Shown in pieces: positions 12,351 to 25,351 of a DNA stretch of 64,000 nt (positions within the stretch are counted from its first letter, which is position 1; each line of letters starts with the position of its first letter). The position numbers and the translations under genes were made by a program. Origin of the DNA: Neocallimastix lanati (nom. inval.) (taxonomy: Eukaryota; Neocallimastigomycota; Neocallimastigomycetes; Neocallimastigales; Neocallimastigaceae); contig JACVTC010000091.1 in NCBI GenBank assembly GCA_016946835.1, forward strand, positions 293,501 to 357,500, in the 5' to 3' direction. The notes below the pieces were generated by a model that saw nothing but the letters and a program-made list of their open reading frames with translations, was not told the DNA's origin and made no database searches.

Positions 12351-12998
12351 ATAATTATAATAAATATAGTAATTATTTCAGTGGTAATTAATGTCAATAC
12401 AATTAATATCAATAATAAATGATAAATGATTATTTATTAAAAAACAAATTTAAAATATTCTTATTTAATGTTATATTATATTTATATTAAAATGCTTATA
12501 CAATAAATTGTATTGAAAATTTTAACATGACTTAATGATAAAATTTTTATTGAATTGTTATAAAAGTTTATTTACTTGTAGATATATATATATTTTATAT
12601 TATTATTATTTATTATTATTATTACTATTACTAAATATTTAAAATAATATTTTCTTCCATCATTAAATAAATACACACAATTAAAGAAAAAAATAAAAAA
12701 AAAAAAAAAAAAAAAAAAAAAAGAATAGAAAAAAAATTTTTTTTTTTTTGATTTTGATATTTTTATTATTATTATTATTACTATGTTATATTTTATGCTT
12801 AATTAAATTATTTATATATATATATAAATTATATTTAATTAAATTATATTAATTTAGTTTTATTTTAATTTTTATTTCTTACTCTTATTGAATTATTATT
12901 GTTATTTTTTATTATTTATTTTTTCAAGCATAAATGATTATAAAATTAATTTGTTGATATGAATAAAATTTTCCTCTATAATTTATTATATATTAATC

Positions 12999-13034
<36 letters not shown>

Positions 13035-13404
13035 AAATTAATAAATAGTTAAGGATAATTACGATAATCTTTTTTTTATGGAATTATGAATTTCTATTTT
13101 AGAGAATATTATTAAATTATTATTATTTTTTAGTAAAATTATTTCATACCAATAATGTTTAAATTCACTTTATGGTTTTAATTTAATTACTAATTATTCT
13201 TTTTTTCCTTTTTCTTTTCTTTTCCTTGAAATAAAAATGAAGCTTTAAGACAAATCATCTTATTTTTTAAAAAAGAAAAAGTATTTTTCTTGTCATAAAA
13301 AATAAATTTTCAAAATTATACATATTTAATTGCATAATTGATATGAAATATCAAAAAAAAAAAAAAAATGATAATAAAATTTTATAAAATATCATTTAAG
13401 ATAA
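12351..13404. other. A/T-rich spacer between pseudogene and INO1
   Basis: No gene seen. Contains poly-A (~12,697-12,722) and poly-T (~13,002-13,027) runs and (ATT)n. The part next to 13,404 is the 3' flank of INO1, which is read on the minus strand. Confidence 0.7.
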
Positions 13405-14931
13405 TTACATAGCCTTGGATTCTAACATCATATCATTTTGTGGTGGTAAACCAACACAAGCTCTGAAAATGTTTTCCATACATTTACGTTGCTTAGATAA
13501 AGCATTAATAACTGGAGTACCTTCTGGAACAACTGGAGCCTTTAATAAGTAAGAAAGAATTGAAAGAACTGAGTGGAATCTCTTGAATTCTGCATCTTCT
13601 GGTCTCTTCCAAGTAATACGTGTCATTAATTCTGTAAGAATACATAAATCAATAATAATTGGGGCGGCTAAAAGAGAATCTTCACAGACATTGTGCATAG
13701 AAATAGTGTTACGACCTCCCATGAAGATTTCACTTTGGTATTCATCAAGAGCACGCTTACTGTCTCCAACTGCTGGTGTGTACTTAATAACAATAACGTG
13801 ATCTGGATGTTCTCCTTCCTTGTATAAGATCTTATTAGAAGCAACCATATCATCAACAACTGAACTCTTAGAAATTTCCTTAGAACGGAATTGAGCTGGT
13901 GCTGAAAGGTTTCTTCCATCGTTGTTACCTAAGTGGTTGTAACTTGTAATAGAAATTGGCTTAATACCAGCATTAACTAAGAAATCAACCATAACGGACT
14001 TCATCTTAGTTTGTCCACTCTTGAAATCATCACCACCAATGTAAACATTTTCACGAATAGCTAAATCAATAACACCTGGAACAAGTGTGTTTTGTGGTGA
14101 ACCATTAATGAATGGTGTCTTTTCTAAGATGGATGCAAGAGCAAAGATAGTAGATGGTGAAACTTCTTCATGGTTGTTCTTAACAGCATTAAGAAGGTTA
14201 TCTGCGGTATCGTTAACTCCCTTAAGGATATCAGCGTAACGTTCAGTGTTAGCTGTCCAAAGAACAACTACCTTATCTAATCCGTTGTCCTTCTTGAAGT
14301 CTCTGATGTGCTTACGGATTTCATCTAAGTTATCTTGCTTAGAACCCTTAAGAACATTATCAGCTCTTTCCTTTTGATTTGCTGCAATGAATGATGGGTA
14401 GTATGGTGCTGGAAGTGGCTTTAACTTTGACATTTCATCGTAAAGTTGGTTTTGAAGATCTGGTTCAAGAACCTTAGCACGACGCATAGCATCTCCCATG
14501 TTAAGGGAACTAATATCCCAACCACCAACAACAATATCATTTGGGTTAACCATTGGAAGAATTTCGTGGAATGGAATGAAGACATCTTGACCGTTTTCGT
14601 CAACACCAATCTTTAAAGTGGAGGATTGAGTGACGGAACCGAAGTAGTTAGAGGTTTGTGTACCTGTTCTAGTTTGCCAGGTGTACTTGTGACGGTTAGC
14701 AAGAATACCTGCTGTAGTAGTAGTACCGTTATTACCACCCCAACCAATAAGCATAAGACCTAACTTTGGAAGCTTGGTTTCAGTTTTGAACATGTAAGTT
14801 TCTTCAATTGGCTTAACAATTAAAAGTTGACCTTCCTTCTTTTCAACTCTAGTGTCTTGGTAAACGTAAGTAGAGATGATAGCATCATCAGTGTACTTAA
14901 CTTTGTCAGATTGAACCTTGAAAGAAGTCAT
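13405..14931 (-). CDS. INO1: Inositol-3-phosphate synthase
   Basis: 508-residue, full-length, single-exon enzyme of the cytosolic eukaryotic type. It converts D-glucose 6-phosphate to 1D-myo-inositol 3-phosphate using NAD+ internally, the committed step to inositol phospholipids and inositol phosphates. Family hallmarks are all present: NAD-binding [10 protein letters not shown] at 63-72, TANTERY at 226-232, [11 protein letters not shown] at 276-286, [11 protein letters not shown] at 299-309, [14 protein letters not shown] at 330-343, SKSSVVDD at 354-361, the catalytic-region [10 protein letters not shown] at 389-398, and [12 protein letters not shown] at 413-424. The length fits fungal/animal homologues (~500-560). 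The codon choice is visibly richer in C/G-ending codons than in its neighbours, as expected for a strongly expressed gene. The C-terminus ends KAM, so no canonical peroxisomal PTS1 is present. Upstream sequence showed no clear inositol-response element. Confidence 0.97.
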   Translation of the reverse strand: MTSFKVQSDKVKYTDDAIISTYVYQDTRVEKKEGQLLIVKPIEETYMFKTETKLPKLGLMLIGWGGNNGTTTTAGILANRHKYTWQTRTGTQTSNYFGSVTQSSTLKIGVDENGQDVFIPFHEILPMVNPNDIVVGGWDISSLNMGDAMRRAKVLEPDLQNQLYDEMSKLKPLPAPYYPSFIAANQKERADNVLKGSKQDNLDEIRKHIRDFKKDNGLDKVVVLWTANTERYADILKGVNDTADNLLNAVKNNHEEVSPSTIFALASILEKTPFINGSPQNTLVPGVIDLAIRENVYIGGDDFKSGQTKMKSVMVDFLVNAGIKPISITSYNHLGNNDGRNLSAPAQFRSKEISKSSVVDDMVASNKILYKEGEHPDHVIVIKYTPAVGDSKRALDEYQSEIFMGGRNTISMHNVCEDSLLAAPIIIDLCILTELMTRITWKRPEDAEFKRFHSVLSILSYLLKAPVVPEGTPVINALSKQRKCMENIFRACVGLPPQNDMMLESKAM

Positions 14932-17243
14932 TTTGTTCTATTTTTTTAATAAGTTTATATATATATAAAAACATTGACATAATAAATAATTTTATTAGAA
15001 TAAAATTATATTTTAGTTTAAATTTCATTCTACTTTTTTTGATATTTTTTTATTGTTTTTATATTTTTTCTAACTTTTTTCTATATATTTTTTTAAAAAT
15101 TTTTTGTTAATATTATTTTATTTTCTATTTCTTTTCCTTATTTTTTTTTTTTTAAATATTCTTATTATTAAAAATTTATAAAAATAATATGCAATATTAT
15201 TTTTCTTTAAATAAAATAATTTTGTAAATCTACTCTATTATATTATTATTAATATTAAATCATTATAAACGAATTTAAATTTTGATTGCTTTTAAAAATG
15301 ATTTCAATTATAAATTAAAAATTTGCACACATTTGTCTATGTAACATACAAATGATATATATATTATACCATATGGAAATACGTGTGCTATATTAATATT
15401 ATTATCATTTTAACCAAAATATTGTTATTGAAAAAAAAAAATACATTCATGAAATATTTTAGAGATTTCTCTTAATGTTAAGGATTACTATGCTTTTCTT
15501 TTATTGAATTATAATTAATATTTTATATTACATAATATATTAAAAAATAATATTATTTATATTTATCAAATTCCAAATAGCATAGAGTTTATTTACCTTT
15601 TTTTATTTATAATCAATAATTAGATATAAATATATGTAATTTTTTGAAAAAAATTATTAATATTTTTTTCCTAAAAAAAATATAATAATTTATATATAAA
15701 ATTTTATTATTAAAAAATTGTGAAGAAAAAAATTTTTATTTGAACTAAAAAATTCTTTTTTAATAATATTTTTTTCTATTCATTAAATATTATTAGTTGA
15801 AAATTTTATATCAAGAACATATTACATACTATTCTAATATATTATGATAAATATCATTTAAATAATTATTTAATAATAAAAAAATTTTTTTTTTTTCCAT
15901 TTTGTACAAAATATTAAGAACTTTTTTTCTATATTTTATTAAAAATAATAAAGTTATTATTCAATAATATGATTAATATTTATCATACATGATACATAAA
16001 AATTTTAATTTTAAAATTTACTGTTTTGTACATTACATATAATGTTTTTGTATTAATTTTAATATTAGTTAAGTTCAAATATAGACTATTTATTAATATA
16101 TTATAAATATATTTATCTATGAAAAAATTTTATTGTAAATCAATTAAATAGATATATTATCCAATCATAGTAGTGGATCAATTTATTTAATATACAATAT
16201 ATATGATATATGATATATTAATTTTTTTACATAAAAAAAGCTATAAAAAATAAATAAATAGATAAATCAATAAATATTAATATTTAACATTTAACTTTTA
16301 GATAAATATATTTTGCAAATCAAAAATTTCTATAATATTTTGATTTATAAATAATTGTTATTAAAAAAACCAAAGACTATTTTTTATTGAACCAAAACTT
16401 TTTTTAATTAAAAATAATTATTTTCTATTTATTTGTTATAGTTTTTCTATTTATATATATAATTTTCTATTTATTCATTTAATTTTTATATTTATTCATT
16501 TAATTTTTATATTTATTCATTTAATTTTAATATTTATTGATTATAATTTATTGATTAATTGATTATTAATTATAAATATTTTAACTATTATTTAATTCAT
16601 TTATCTATCTACTTATATATTGTTTAAGTATTATTATTTTTAATTTATATTTTATTTATTCATAATTTATTTATTATTTATTATTTATTATTTATATATT
16701 TCTTTTTTTAAATGAATAATTATAAAAATTCAATAATGCAAAATGTATAATGGAAATTTTATTTTAAATAAATAAATAAATAAATAATTTTATTATTATT
16801 ATTTATTAATAAGGAATAATTATGATTAATTCTTATATTATTAATTATATTATTTAATGATAATTAACTTAGGCTTACTAATTAAAAAAAAAAAAAAAAA
16901 AAATTTAATGATTTGATTCCATAATAAAAAATTTAAAGTAATCATGATTTAATGCTATATATTAAAAAATTATTTTTAGCAATAATTCCTTTATAAAATA
17001 GATATATAAATACTGTAAACTTTCTATAGAATCAAGAAAAATATTATCCAAAAATTCAGTCATTATTAATTTCATTGACGAATGTGTATTATTATTTTGT
17101 TTAATTTTGATTTACTTAATGATCTAAATATTAAAAATTCATTTTTATCTAATCAGTATTCATTTGAAAAAGTATCATGATGAATCGATATGTTTTTGAC
17201 TAATTAATTTAGTATTATAAAAAACATTTAAAGGTTAAAGTTT

Positions 17244-17276
<33 letters not shown>

Positions 17277-17290
17277 GAAAGAATTTAAAC
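14932..17290. other. Intergenic region, A/T-rich
   Basis: INO1 5' flank and spacer; no gene supported. It holds T-rich pyrimidine tracts just upstream of INO1 (15,020-15,150), a short tandem repeat at 16,467-16,540, and a poly-T/poly-A pair around 17,241-17,276. Confidence 0.65.
16467..16540. repeat. 21-bp tandem repeat, three copies
   Basis: A unit close to TATTTATTCATTTAATTTT recurs about three times with a 21-base period before degrading into (ATTT)-like sequence. Confidence 0.7.
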
Positions 17291-17293
17291 ACC

Positions 17294-18330
17294 TTAGTTT
17301 CCAGTATAGATAGGTGATTTTTCTAAAGTCAAAATTCCACCAAAAATGGTTATATATGTATTTTCCCTAATCAAGAATTGATGAATATAAAATAAAAGTA
17401 ATTTTCTTATTTTACTTCCAAGCGATAGAAAAAAATAAAAAAATAAAAAGAGCATTGAAAAAATATACAGCTTTCTATCAAGTACAAGGAAGAAAGGAAC
17501 ATTCAAAAATCAAATAAATAGAAGAAATTACTTTAATCATAACATGGTAATAATATACAAATTTATTACTTCAGTTTTAAGTTTTTCTAGAGTTATACTT
17601 ACATATAATTTTAAGCAAAAAAATTTAATTGAAATATAAATTAAATTGAATTGTGTGTATCTTTTACTTAGATTAAGTAGTTTTCTGGAATTAATAAGTT
17701 TTGGATTATTACAATCTATTCCTTTAATATTTAATAGCATACTTCTCTTGAATATTTAACAAAAGAAAAATCAATAATATTACTTTATATAAATATTTCT
17801 TTTTAATATTCTTTTTGTAAAAAACAAAAGTTTTTTTAGTCTAAGAGCAGGGATATAATTAGAAGGATAATTTATAATTTTTTCTTTTATTCAAAGGTAT
17901 TGTAATAAAACTGAGCTCTTTAATTATATGAACTAGAATACCTAATGATTCTTTCTTTTTATTAAATATAGAACCATCATTTCTCTTATGTGGAAGCTCA
18001 CAATTGAGGATATATTAAATTTTTTTTTTTTTTACATATTGTGAATGGTAGTATTGGAGCTGTTTTCTTATATCTTTAAAATTAAAAGCTCCAAAACATG
18101 ACATATCATTATTACAGTATATTTTTGAACTATTTGTTTATTTTATTAAATCTAATTAATTGAATATGGAAAATGTATTGTAAGTGGTACAAATTTTAAA
18201 GTAGAAGATATATTTCAATAATTTAAAAAAAATGATTGAATGAATAGAATAAAATTAATCACAAATTTTATTTTACTGTTCGTCTATGATAAGAAGTTTT
18301 AATTCAAGTAATTCATCAAATAATAATTCA
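17294..18330 (-). pseudogene. Unidentified decayed coding remnant
   Basis: About 1 kb that is less A/T-biased than its flanks. On the minus strand it contains peptide-like pieces in shifting frames: a segment ending LLELKLLIIDE (~18,290-18,330), CFGAFNFKDIRKQLQYYHSQY (~18,030-18,100), CELPHKRNDGSIFNKKKES (~17,945-18,005), INSRKLLNLSKRYTQFN (~17,640-17,700), and an intact frame 17,294-17,506 ending GGILTLEKSPIYTGN. Many stops separate them. I do not recognise the family. A weak resemblance of one piece to INO1 is in the wrong order and is judged to be chance. It may be a decayed transposon gene. Confidence 0.3.
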
Positions 18331-19106
18331 AGATATACATATTAGGTAACAGAAATAGATATTAAGATAGGATATCATATATTCATAATTTTATTAGTAC
18401 ATATGAATTCATGGACTTTTATTACTAGTATAGAGTTTATTACATTACCACTAAAAACTATATAGATGGTGTAGAAAAAGAAGATATAAAGAAGTTGATG
18501 ACAATAGAAATGTAAAAATTATTATAAAAAAAAAAATATATAATACATATAATATACAATTTCGCATTTTTAATATAAATAATTTCAAATTTAGTGATAT
18601 AAAATGTAATATAATAAATGAACAATTTCAAATTTTCCAAATACAAAATTTAATATAATTATTACAAAATAAAAAAAATAAAAAATAAAATAATAAAAAA
18701 ATAAATAAATAAATAGAAAACTAAAAAAATTACATATAAAATCTACTTTTTTATTTTATTTTATTTTATTCTATTCAATCTGTGCTTTATATTCATAATT
18801 CGACTATTTATTTTATTTCATTTCGTTTCATTTTTAATACTTTACATTTTTATTATTCTTTAGTAGATTACTCCTTCTAATTCGTTTTCTTAAAAAGAAT
18901 TTTTTTTTTATGCTTCTTAAGGAAGAATAAAAAAAAAAAAATTGATTTATGATTCATAATATTGAAAGGTTCAACTTTAAATATTTCATAAATGTTTAAA
19001 AGAACCAACTCAAGCATATAGCAACTATATTTAATATGCATATTACAGGTCATAGAATTTTTTTTCTTTTTTTTTATAGATTATGATTCATTATATTATA
19101 TCTTTC

Positions 19107-19109
<3 letters not shown>

Positions 19110-19195
<86 letters not shown>
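19110..19195. repeat. (ATT)n microsatellite
   Basis: About 28 uninterrupted ATT/TTA trinucleotide units. Confidence 0.95.
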
Positions 19196-19197
<2 letters not shown>

Positions 19198-19559
19198 ATT
19201 TTAATAAATTCATTAATCAATAAATATATATGATTAATAATAATTTTATATATATAAAAAATAAGTATTAATAATATAAAAGATGTAAAAGATAATAATT
19301 TAAAATATAACTATTAAAATTAAAAAATAATTATAAAAAAGATTAAAAAATAATACCTAAAAAATTTAATTGATTATTTTACACCTTTTAAGTCCTTACG
19401 CAATATTTTAAAAAAACTTTATTACTAATAAATTTTTTAATAAAAGAAATATTTATAAATAATTCAGTAAAAAAAAAAAAAAAAAAAAAGATGAGGATAC
19501 CATAAAAAAAGGGAGTTATAAGTAGCACAAAGTTAATAATGATTTTAGGTGGTATCTAT

Positions 19560-19800
19560 TTTTTATTTTTTTATTTTTTTATTTTTTTATTTTTTTATTT
19601 TTTTATTTTTTTATTTTTTTATTTTTTATTATTTATTATTTATTTTTTATTTTTTATTATTTATTATTTATTATTTATTATTTATTATTTATTATTTATT
19701 ATTTATTATTTATTTGTTATTTTTTATTTTTTTTTTATTTTTTTATTATTTATTATTTATTTTTTAATTTTTTATTATTCATTTATTATATTATTTATTT
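19560..19800. repeat. T-rich compound repeat (ATTTTTTT)n / (ATTATTT)n
   Basis: Octamer-like ATTTTTTT units up to ~19,625, then ATTATTT heptamers. It produces spurious Phe/Tyr/Leu-rich frames in two phases. Confidence 0.9.
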
Positions 19801-20277
19801 AATATTAAAATTTTGCGAAATGACACACTCATTTTTTGTATTATAATTTTATTATTAAACCATATAAAGAAAATAAAAATAGTTTCATATCAAATCATAA
19901 ATTTATTTTAAATAATTTATTCGAAAAACCTAAGATATATTTATCTTTTAATAATGACCTGATAATACTTTTCTAAAATAACTTTCTTTATATTGCTTTA
20001 TCATTACCAAAAATACATTAAAATTATATTTGATTCATTGTAATAAATATTCAATAAAAATTTCATTTAAATTAACGCATAAACTACAATTTATATATAT
20101 ATATATATTTGAATTTAGTTTTTTATTTTATTGTAGAATTTTTTTTATTATATAAAGTTGAACCTTAATTCATTATGATATTGCAAAGTAACAATATTCA
20201 TAATTTATTTATTTATTTATTTATTTTTTAAATAAAAAAGAAAAAATCTTGATACCAAATCAGCCTGTATAATATTC

Positions 20278-20328
<51 letters not shown>

Positions 20329-22325
20329 AAAAGTTATATATATGAAAATATACAAGATTTTAAATTGTTTTTTTTTTTTTTTTTCTTTAATTCACTTCAT
20401 TTAGGGAAATTACTTCTATTTAATACTGAAAATTATTTTAATTTTAAATATGTATTTATTTTCAAATTTAAGAAATATAAAATTTAATATATTAATTGAA
20501 AAAAAAAAAAAAATAATAATAATAATAATAATAATAATTAATAATTGATTCATAATAAAATTATTTATTTTACCTATGATGATCCATCAGGTTAAATTTT
20601 TAATCCATAACAAAGACCATCAATGTTGAAAAAAAAAATAAGATAGTAGGGTTGTGTGATCATCAACAATCATTTTATTTTAAAAAATAATAGAATTCAT
20701 GGAAATAAAAATTGAGAGTAAAAAAAAAAAAAAAAAAAAATAGATAAACTCAGTTTGGTAATTATTTTTGTTATTAGGTTTCTCTCTTACATTGCTGATT
20801 TTTATTTTTCTTCATATTAATTTTTATTTTGTAATTTAAATTGGTATTTTTATTTTTTTCATTGTTATTACTTTTTTAATGTGTTCATTTGTTTGATTAT
20901 GTTAGTAATTTTCATTATTTCTTTTTCTATTTCAAATTTATTTTCCAAGCAATAGTGATTTTTAATAATTTCTTCAATAATAGGTTTAATTTAATTTCAT
21001 TAATAAATATTTATATTTTTATATTTTTATATATAAATAATTTTGATATTTATTAAGGTTTATATATATACTTTTTTAATTATATTTCCCTCCTTACAAC
21101 TAATTAAATATTGATATAAAATAAATATAAAAACTTTAATAAATTATTTTGTTAAAAATAACAAAAAAAAAAATAAATTAATAAATCATTATTTGATTAA
21201 TTATCATTGATTTGTAGTGTGGTTTAGTGTAATGTGAAATAAAATAGATTTATGCAATAACATAAATTATATACAAACACATAGAATTAATGTACACATA
21301 AAATTTATAACATAAATTTTATGTTATGTCAATATATAAATAATTATTTTATTTTAATTATTTTATTTTATTTTATTATATTTTTATATATTATAATTAT
21401 TTATTATAAAATTTTTGTTATTTATATTATACTTTTTATAATATTTTACCAAACAATTAATTTTTATTATTTTAAAATAGTTTATAATTAATGAGTATTA
21501 TATAAATAATACTTTTTCCTTATATTTATTCTTTGCCTTTTTCAACATATATTTTTATTATATTAATAAATAAAGATCTTTCAATAATAAAAACAATATG
21601 AGATTATAAATATGATAAATAAACTAATAAATTATATTCTTCTGTCTCCGAATTGAGTTGTATATCAATATATTCAACAAAATTTAAAGAATATTCTATG
21701 TTCTACATCTAAATTTAAATTTCCATTATATCTTTATATCGGTTATAATTATAAAAATATTAATAGATATTTTTTTATATATAAATAATTTTTATATTTA
21801 TTAAGATTTCTATTTATTCAAAATTAATTATGTATGTTTAGTGTAATGTTTCACAAAGACTTCTATTCAGCAGAAATTTTTATTTTATTTTTTATATATT
21901 GCTTTATATTATAATTATATTACTATAATATAATAAAATGTAACATGATTAAAATAAATTTATGTTTTAATAAAAATTTATTTTAAACCTATTATTTCAT
22001 ATTAAATATATATTGAATTATAAAATATTTATTTATTATTTATTTATTTATTTATTTATTTATGTTTATTTATTTATTTATTTATTTATATTTATTTATT
22101 TAGAATGTTTTTTTTTTATTAACCACAAATTATATATATAAAGTACAATTCAATCTAATCTAATCTAATATATATATACCATAGAAATTAGAATAAACAA
22201 GTTGAATTTTTTTTTTTTTCAATATTAAAAAATAAAATCTTTACTATTATAATTTTTATAAATATTATAAATTAAAAGTTGTAAAAAAATATATTTTATT
22301 TAAAACATAATGAAATTAAAATAAA

Positions 22326-23360
22326 ATGGGTAATATTGATCGTTGTATTTGTTGTTTATCAAAGAAAACTTCAGCATTAGTCTGTACAATTATTACTTTA
22401 GTAAGTATTAATAATGAATAATAAATAATAAATAATAAATATTTTATTTTATTTTATTTTATTTTATTTTTTTGAAAATTGTAATAATAATTCAATATAT
22501 ATATTTAATTATTATGAAATATACATCTTCATTATTTTTTGATTATTATTATTGCTATCATTATTAAAGATTATATCAATTTATCAATTTATAACCGAGT
22601 TTACTATCGTTAACACTAATAAATATTTGAATAGTTATGAAAACTTAACATGCTTAAAAGTAGATATTAATATACCTATAAGATGGATTTCATTAATTGT
22701 AAATTTTATATTATGTTTATGTTTAATACAATTAATTTTTGGTATTTTAAAGGTAATTCAAATTTTATATAATATTTTTAAATATATTTATTTATTTTTT
22801 TATTTAAAAAAAGCGAAAGTCTTCCTTTTTTTTTTTCTTTTTTTTTTTTTTTTAATAAGATAGTATTACAAATATAAATAATATATAAAAATAGAAATAA
22901 AAATATTAATGAATATTTTAAATTTTCATATAAATATAAATAATTGAATTTAAAAAAAAAAAAATAGCAAAGGGTTTCTTTGATGAGACCATTCAAGTAT
23001 GTTTTTATAATATTTCTTTTATTCACCACAGTCAATGCAATTTACTCTATTTATTCTGGATTTAAAAGAACTCAAAGAATTGCTGAAATGGATATTGATG
23101 CTGAAATTGATGAATATATTACAAAGACTTATGGTTCTATAGACAAAGAGAGTGCTCAATATCAATATTTTAGTAATTTTTATTATGATACTTGTAGCAA
23201 ATCTGGAAGTTTATTCTTTGTATTATTTATTTTACTATTTACTAATATTATTATAATGACTTTTAGTCTTGCATATTTCATTATTACTATGAATTATATC
23301 AATGGTGTTGAACAAGAAGCTAAGGTAGCTGACAACTATAGAAATGTTGAAAACGCTTAA
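22326..23360 (+). CDS. Four-transmembrane protein, three exons, function unknown
   Basis: Three exons join with conserved phase: 22326-22400, 22570-22752 and 22968-23360. Intron 1 is GTAAGT...TTAAAG and intron 2 GTAATT...AATAG. The 216-residue product starts MGNIDRCICCLSKKTSA. Four hydrophobic spans are visible, near residues 17-35, 64-84, 96-115 and 168-194. The short N-terminus is Cys-rich (CICC, a possible palmitoylation site by analogy). The loop between spans 3 and 4 (~116-165) is acidic with one Cys, and the loop between spans 1 and 2 holds a CLKVDIN segment. The tail is short and polar. The topology recalls small tetraspan membrane proteins, but no family motif (for example a tetraspanin CCG) is present, so no function is assigned. 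Each of the first two introns removes pure A/T sequence, and the joined reading frame is uninterrupted. Confidence 0.8.
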
Positions 23361-24127
23361 TAAAAATTCCAATTTAAAATGTCCTTAAAATTAATTATTG
23401 AAAGAAAGAATCCAATTATTATATCAAAGATAATAATATTAATAATAATAATAAATATTATAATTTGTATGATAAACAATTCCAATACTAATAATAATAA
23501 TAATAAATAGAGAAATAAAACAAAAAATATACCAAATAAATAATTTTATTTTTTCGAAATAATGAATTTAATAATTTAATATAGTAAAACAATAAAAATA
23601 ATAAAAATAAAAATAATAAAAATAAAAATAATAAAAATAAAAATAATAAAAATAAAAAAAAAATAAAATAAAAAAAAATAAAAAAACAAATAAAAAAAAA
23701 TAAAAAAATAAAAATAAAAATAAAAATAAAAATAAAATAAAATAAAATAATAATTATAATAATTATAATAATTATTATTACTTTAAAAATAAAAAGAAAA
23801 TTATATCTTTTCATTTAATTTATTACAATATTATAACATATATATTTATATGTATATATATTTTAAAAAAAACAAAATAAAATAAAATAAAATAAAATAA
23901 AATAAATTGAAATTTGTTATATATATATCAAATATTTATGTATATCCATATATAATATTAATAAATTTCAATTATAATAAATTTATTTAATGGATAAATT
24001 AATTCATGAAGTCTTAATACATTATTATTATGTTTAATAATGAATATTAAAAGTATTAATAGAAATAAAAAAAAAAAAAAAAAAAAAATTATTTGTCCTC
24101 TTTTTAATTTTAATTTTGATAATATTT

Positions 24128-24130
<3 letters not shown>
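23361..24130. other. Intergenic, simple-repeat-rich
   Basis: 3' flank of the membrane-protein gene, then (AAAT/AAAAAT)n between ~23,583 and 23,750 and (AATAA)n around 23,875-23,905. The frame 23488-23814 on the minus strand is a translation of this repeat. No gene. Confidence 0.75.
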
Positions 24131-24158
<28 letters not shown>

Positions 24159-24400
24159 CTTTTAATATCCGCAATTATTACTTTGAACTTTATTTATTTA
24201 TTCATTTATTAATTTGAATATTTTTGTATAAGAAAATATTCAATAAAAAACTAAAACATTGGCCTTGTTAGCCTATCTTACTGCTTTTTCAGTGTTGATG
24301 CTCCTGGTTAGTCTGCGCTTATACCGTCAGAATAGCAATCCTTGTCGACTACTAGCCCTAGACATAATTTCTGTAAAGAAAGCCATCATGATGACTCTTT
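24131..24400 (-). mobile_element. 5'-truncated LINE 3' end (copy 3)
   Basis: Minus-strand remnant of the LINE tail. The peptide RYKRRLTRSINTEKAVR, then ANKANVL after a stop, aligns with the C-terminal tail SVNAEETVKQASRAS of the larger LINE copy downstream. It is followed by 3' UTR sequence sharing CCGCAATTATT with the nested copy (24,170; 25,376), then a poly-A tail (poly-T on the plus strand, 24131-24158). Upstream (24,340-24,400) reads MMAFFTEIMSRASSRQGLLF, aligning with the larger copy's TSALLQSIIPIAISQQWSLF. The 5' limit is uncertain. Confidence 0.7.
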
Positions 24401-25340
24401 TGAATAATTCCCCAAAAATGATTTGGTTTTTAAACAAAAATATCCTATTTCTTTTTATAATTTAAATCAATAATGTCTGTATCTCTTCCACCAAGAAGGA
24501 AGTTATATAATCCGTACCTCGTCACGTATATATCTATACACTCATTATTTCAGAAAATTACTAATTAACATGATTTTCACCAATTGAACTATTCACTACA
24601 TTAGTAGTAAAAATATTATTATTTTCACTATTACTAATATTAATATTCCTATTTTCACTATCACTAATACCACTATTATTAACACCTGATATAGGCTATT
24701 CCTTTATAATAATTATTTTTAACTTCACAATGTTAATCATAATTTTAAGATACAAAATTATGATCTTCATTGGTTGCGCTAGCTCTACTGGCCTGTTTTA
24801 CTGTTTCTTCAGCATTAACGCTCTTGGTAGTAGTAGTACGATTCTATTTGAACCTATTGAACAAAGACCATTGTTGGCTAATAGCAATAGGTATAATCGA
24901 TTGAAGAAGAGCCGAAGTAACCACCAAGAATGGAGTATCAGAATAAGCACCTGATTTCATCTGGCACTTAAATAGATCTCTTTTATTTTGAAAAAGAGGT
25001 GTGTCTGGTCGAATCATCACTTGTTAATTCCAAAATTCATCATATTAAATTTAGCCCATTCATTTACCTTCTTAAGCATTTTTTTTAACTTAGTTTTTGA
25101 TGATGCGCATAGAACAATAACATCTGCAAAGAGTCCACCACAACATCTCGATTTGCCTAAAGGAATTCCAAGTTCTGAAAAATCATTAAAAATGTCATTA
25201 ATAAATAGATTGAAAAGAATTGGTGATAGTGGACAACCTTGTTTAACTCCTTTCATAATATTAAAAGATTCCGAGTATTGATCATCAATTTTAACACTGG
25301 CTTTGGAAGTCAAATATAGATTTTTTATAAATTGATAACA

Positions 25341-25351
25341 TTTACCTCTAA
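25341..25351. repeat. Target-site duplication, left copy
   Basis: TTTACCTCTAA, matching TTTACCTCGAA at 25792-25802 with one difference, on the two sides of the nested LINE insertion. Confidence 0.8.

Larger units (their letters stand above)
18331..22325. other. Intergenic region with simple repeats
   Basis: No supported gene. Contains an (ATT)n array, the T-rich 19,560-19,800 repeat, poly-A plus (AT)n at 20,281-20,327, and (ATTT)n around 22,030-22,110. A ~70-base piece at 18,758-18,830 resembles 3,480-3,550. A short minus-strand stretch near 20,880-21,000 (reading IIEEIIKNHYCLENKFEIEK) looks peptide-like but is isolated. The final ~100 bases form the A/T-rich leader of the membrane protein gene. 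Confidence 0.6.

Noticed and set aside
17294-17506. Possible INO1 gene fragment (IRENTYI, LEKSPIYTGN)
   Set aside because: The two pieces occur in the reverse order relative to INO1 and the similarity is short; most likely chance.
19539-19802. Two overlapping Phe/Tyr/Leu-rich frames
   Set aside because: T-rich compound repeat read in two phases.
24259-25281. Plus-strand frames at 24259, 24730 and 24988
   Set aside because: Antisense shadows of the minus-strand LINE sequence.
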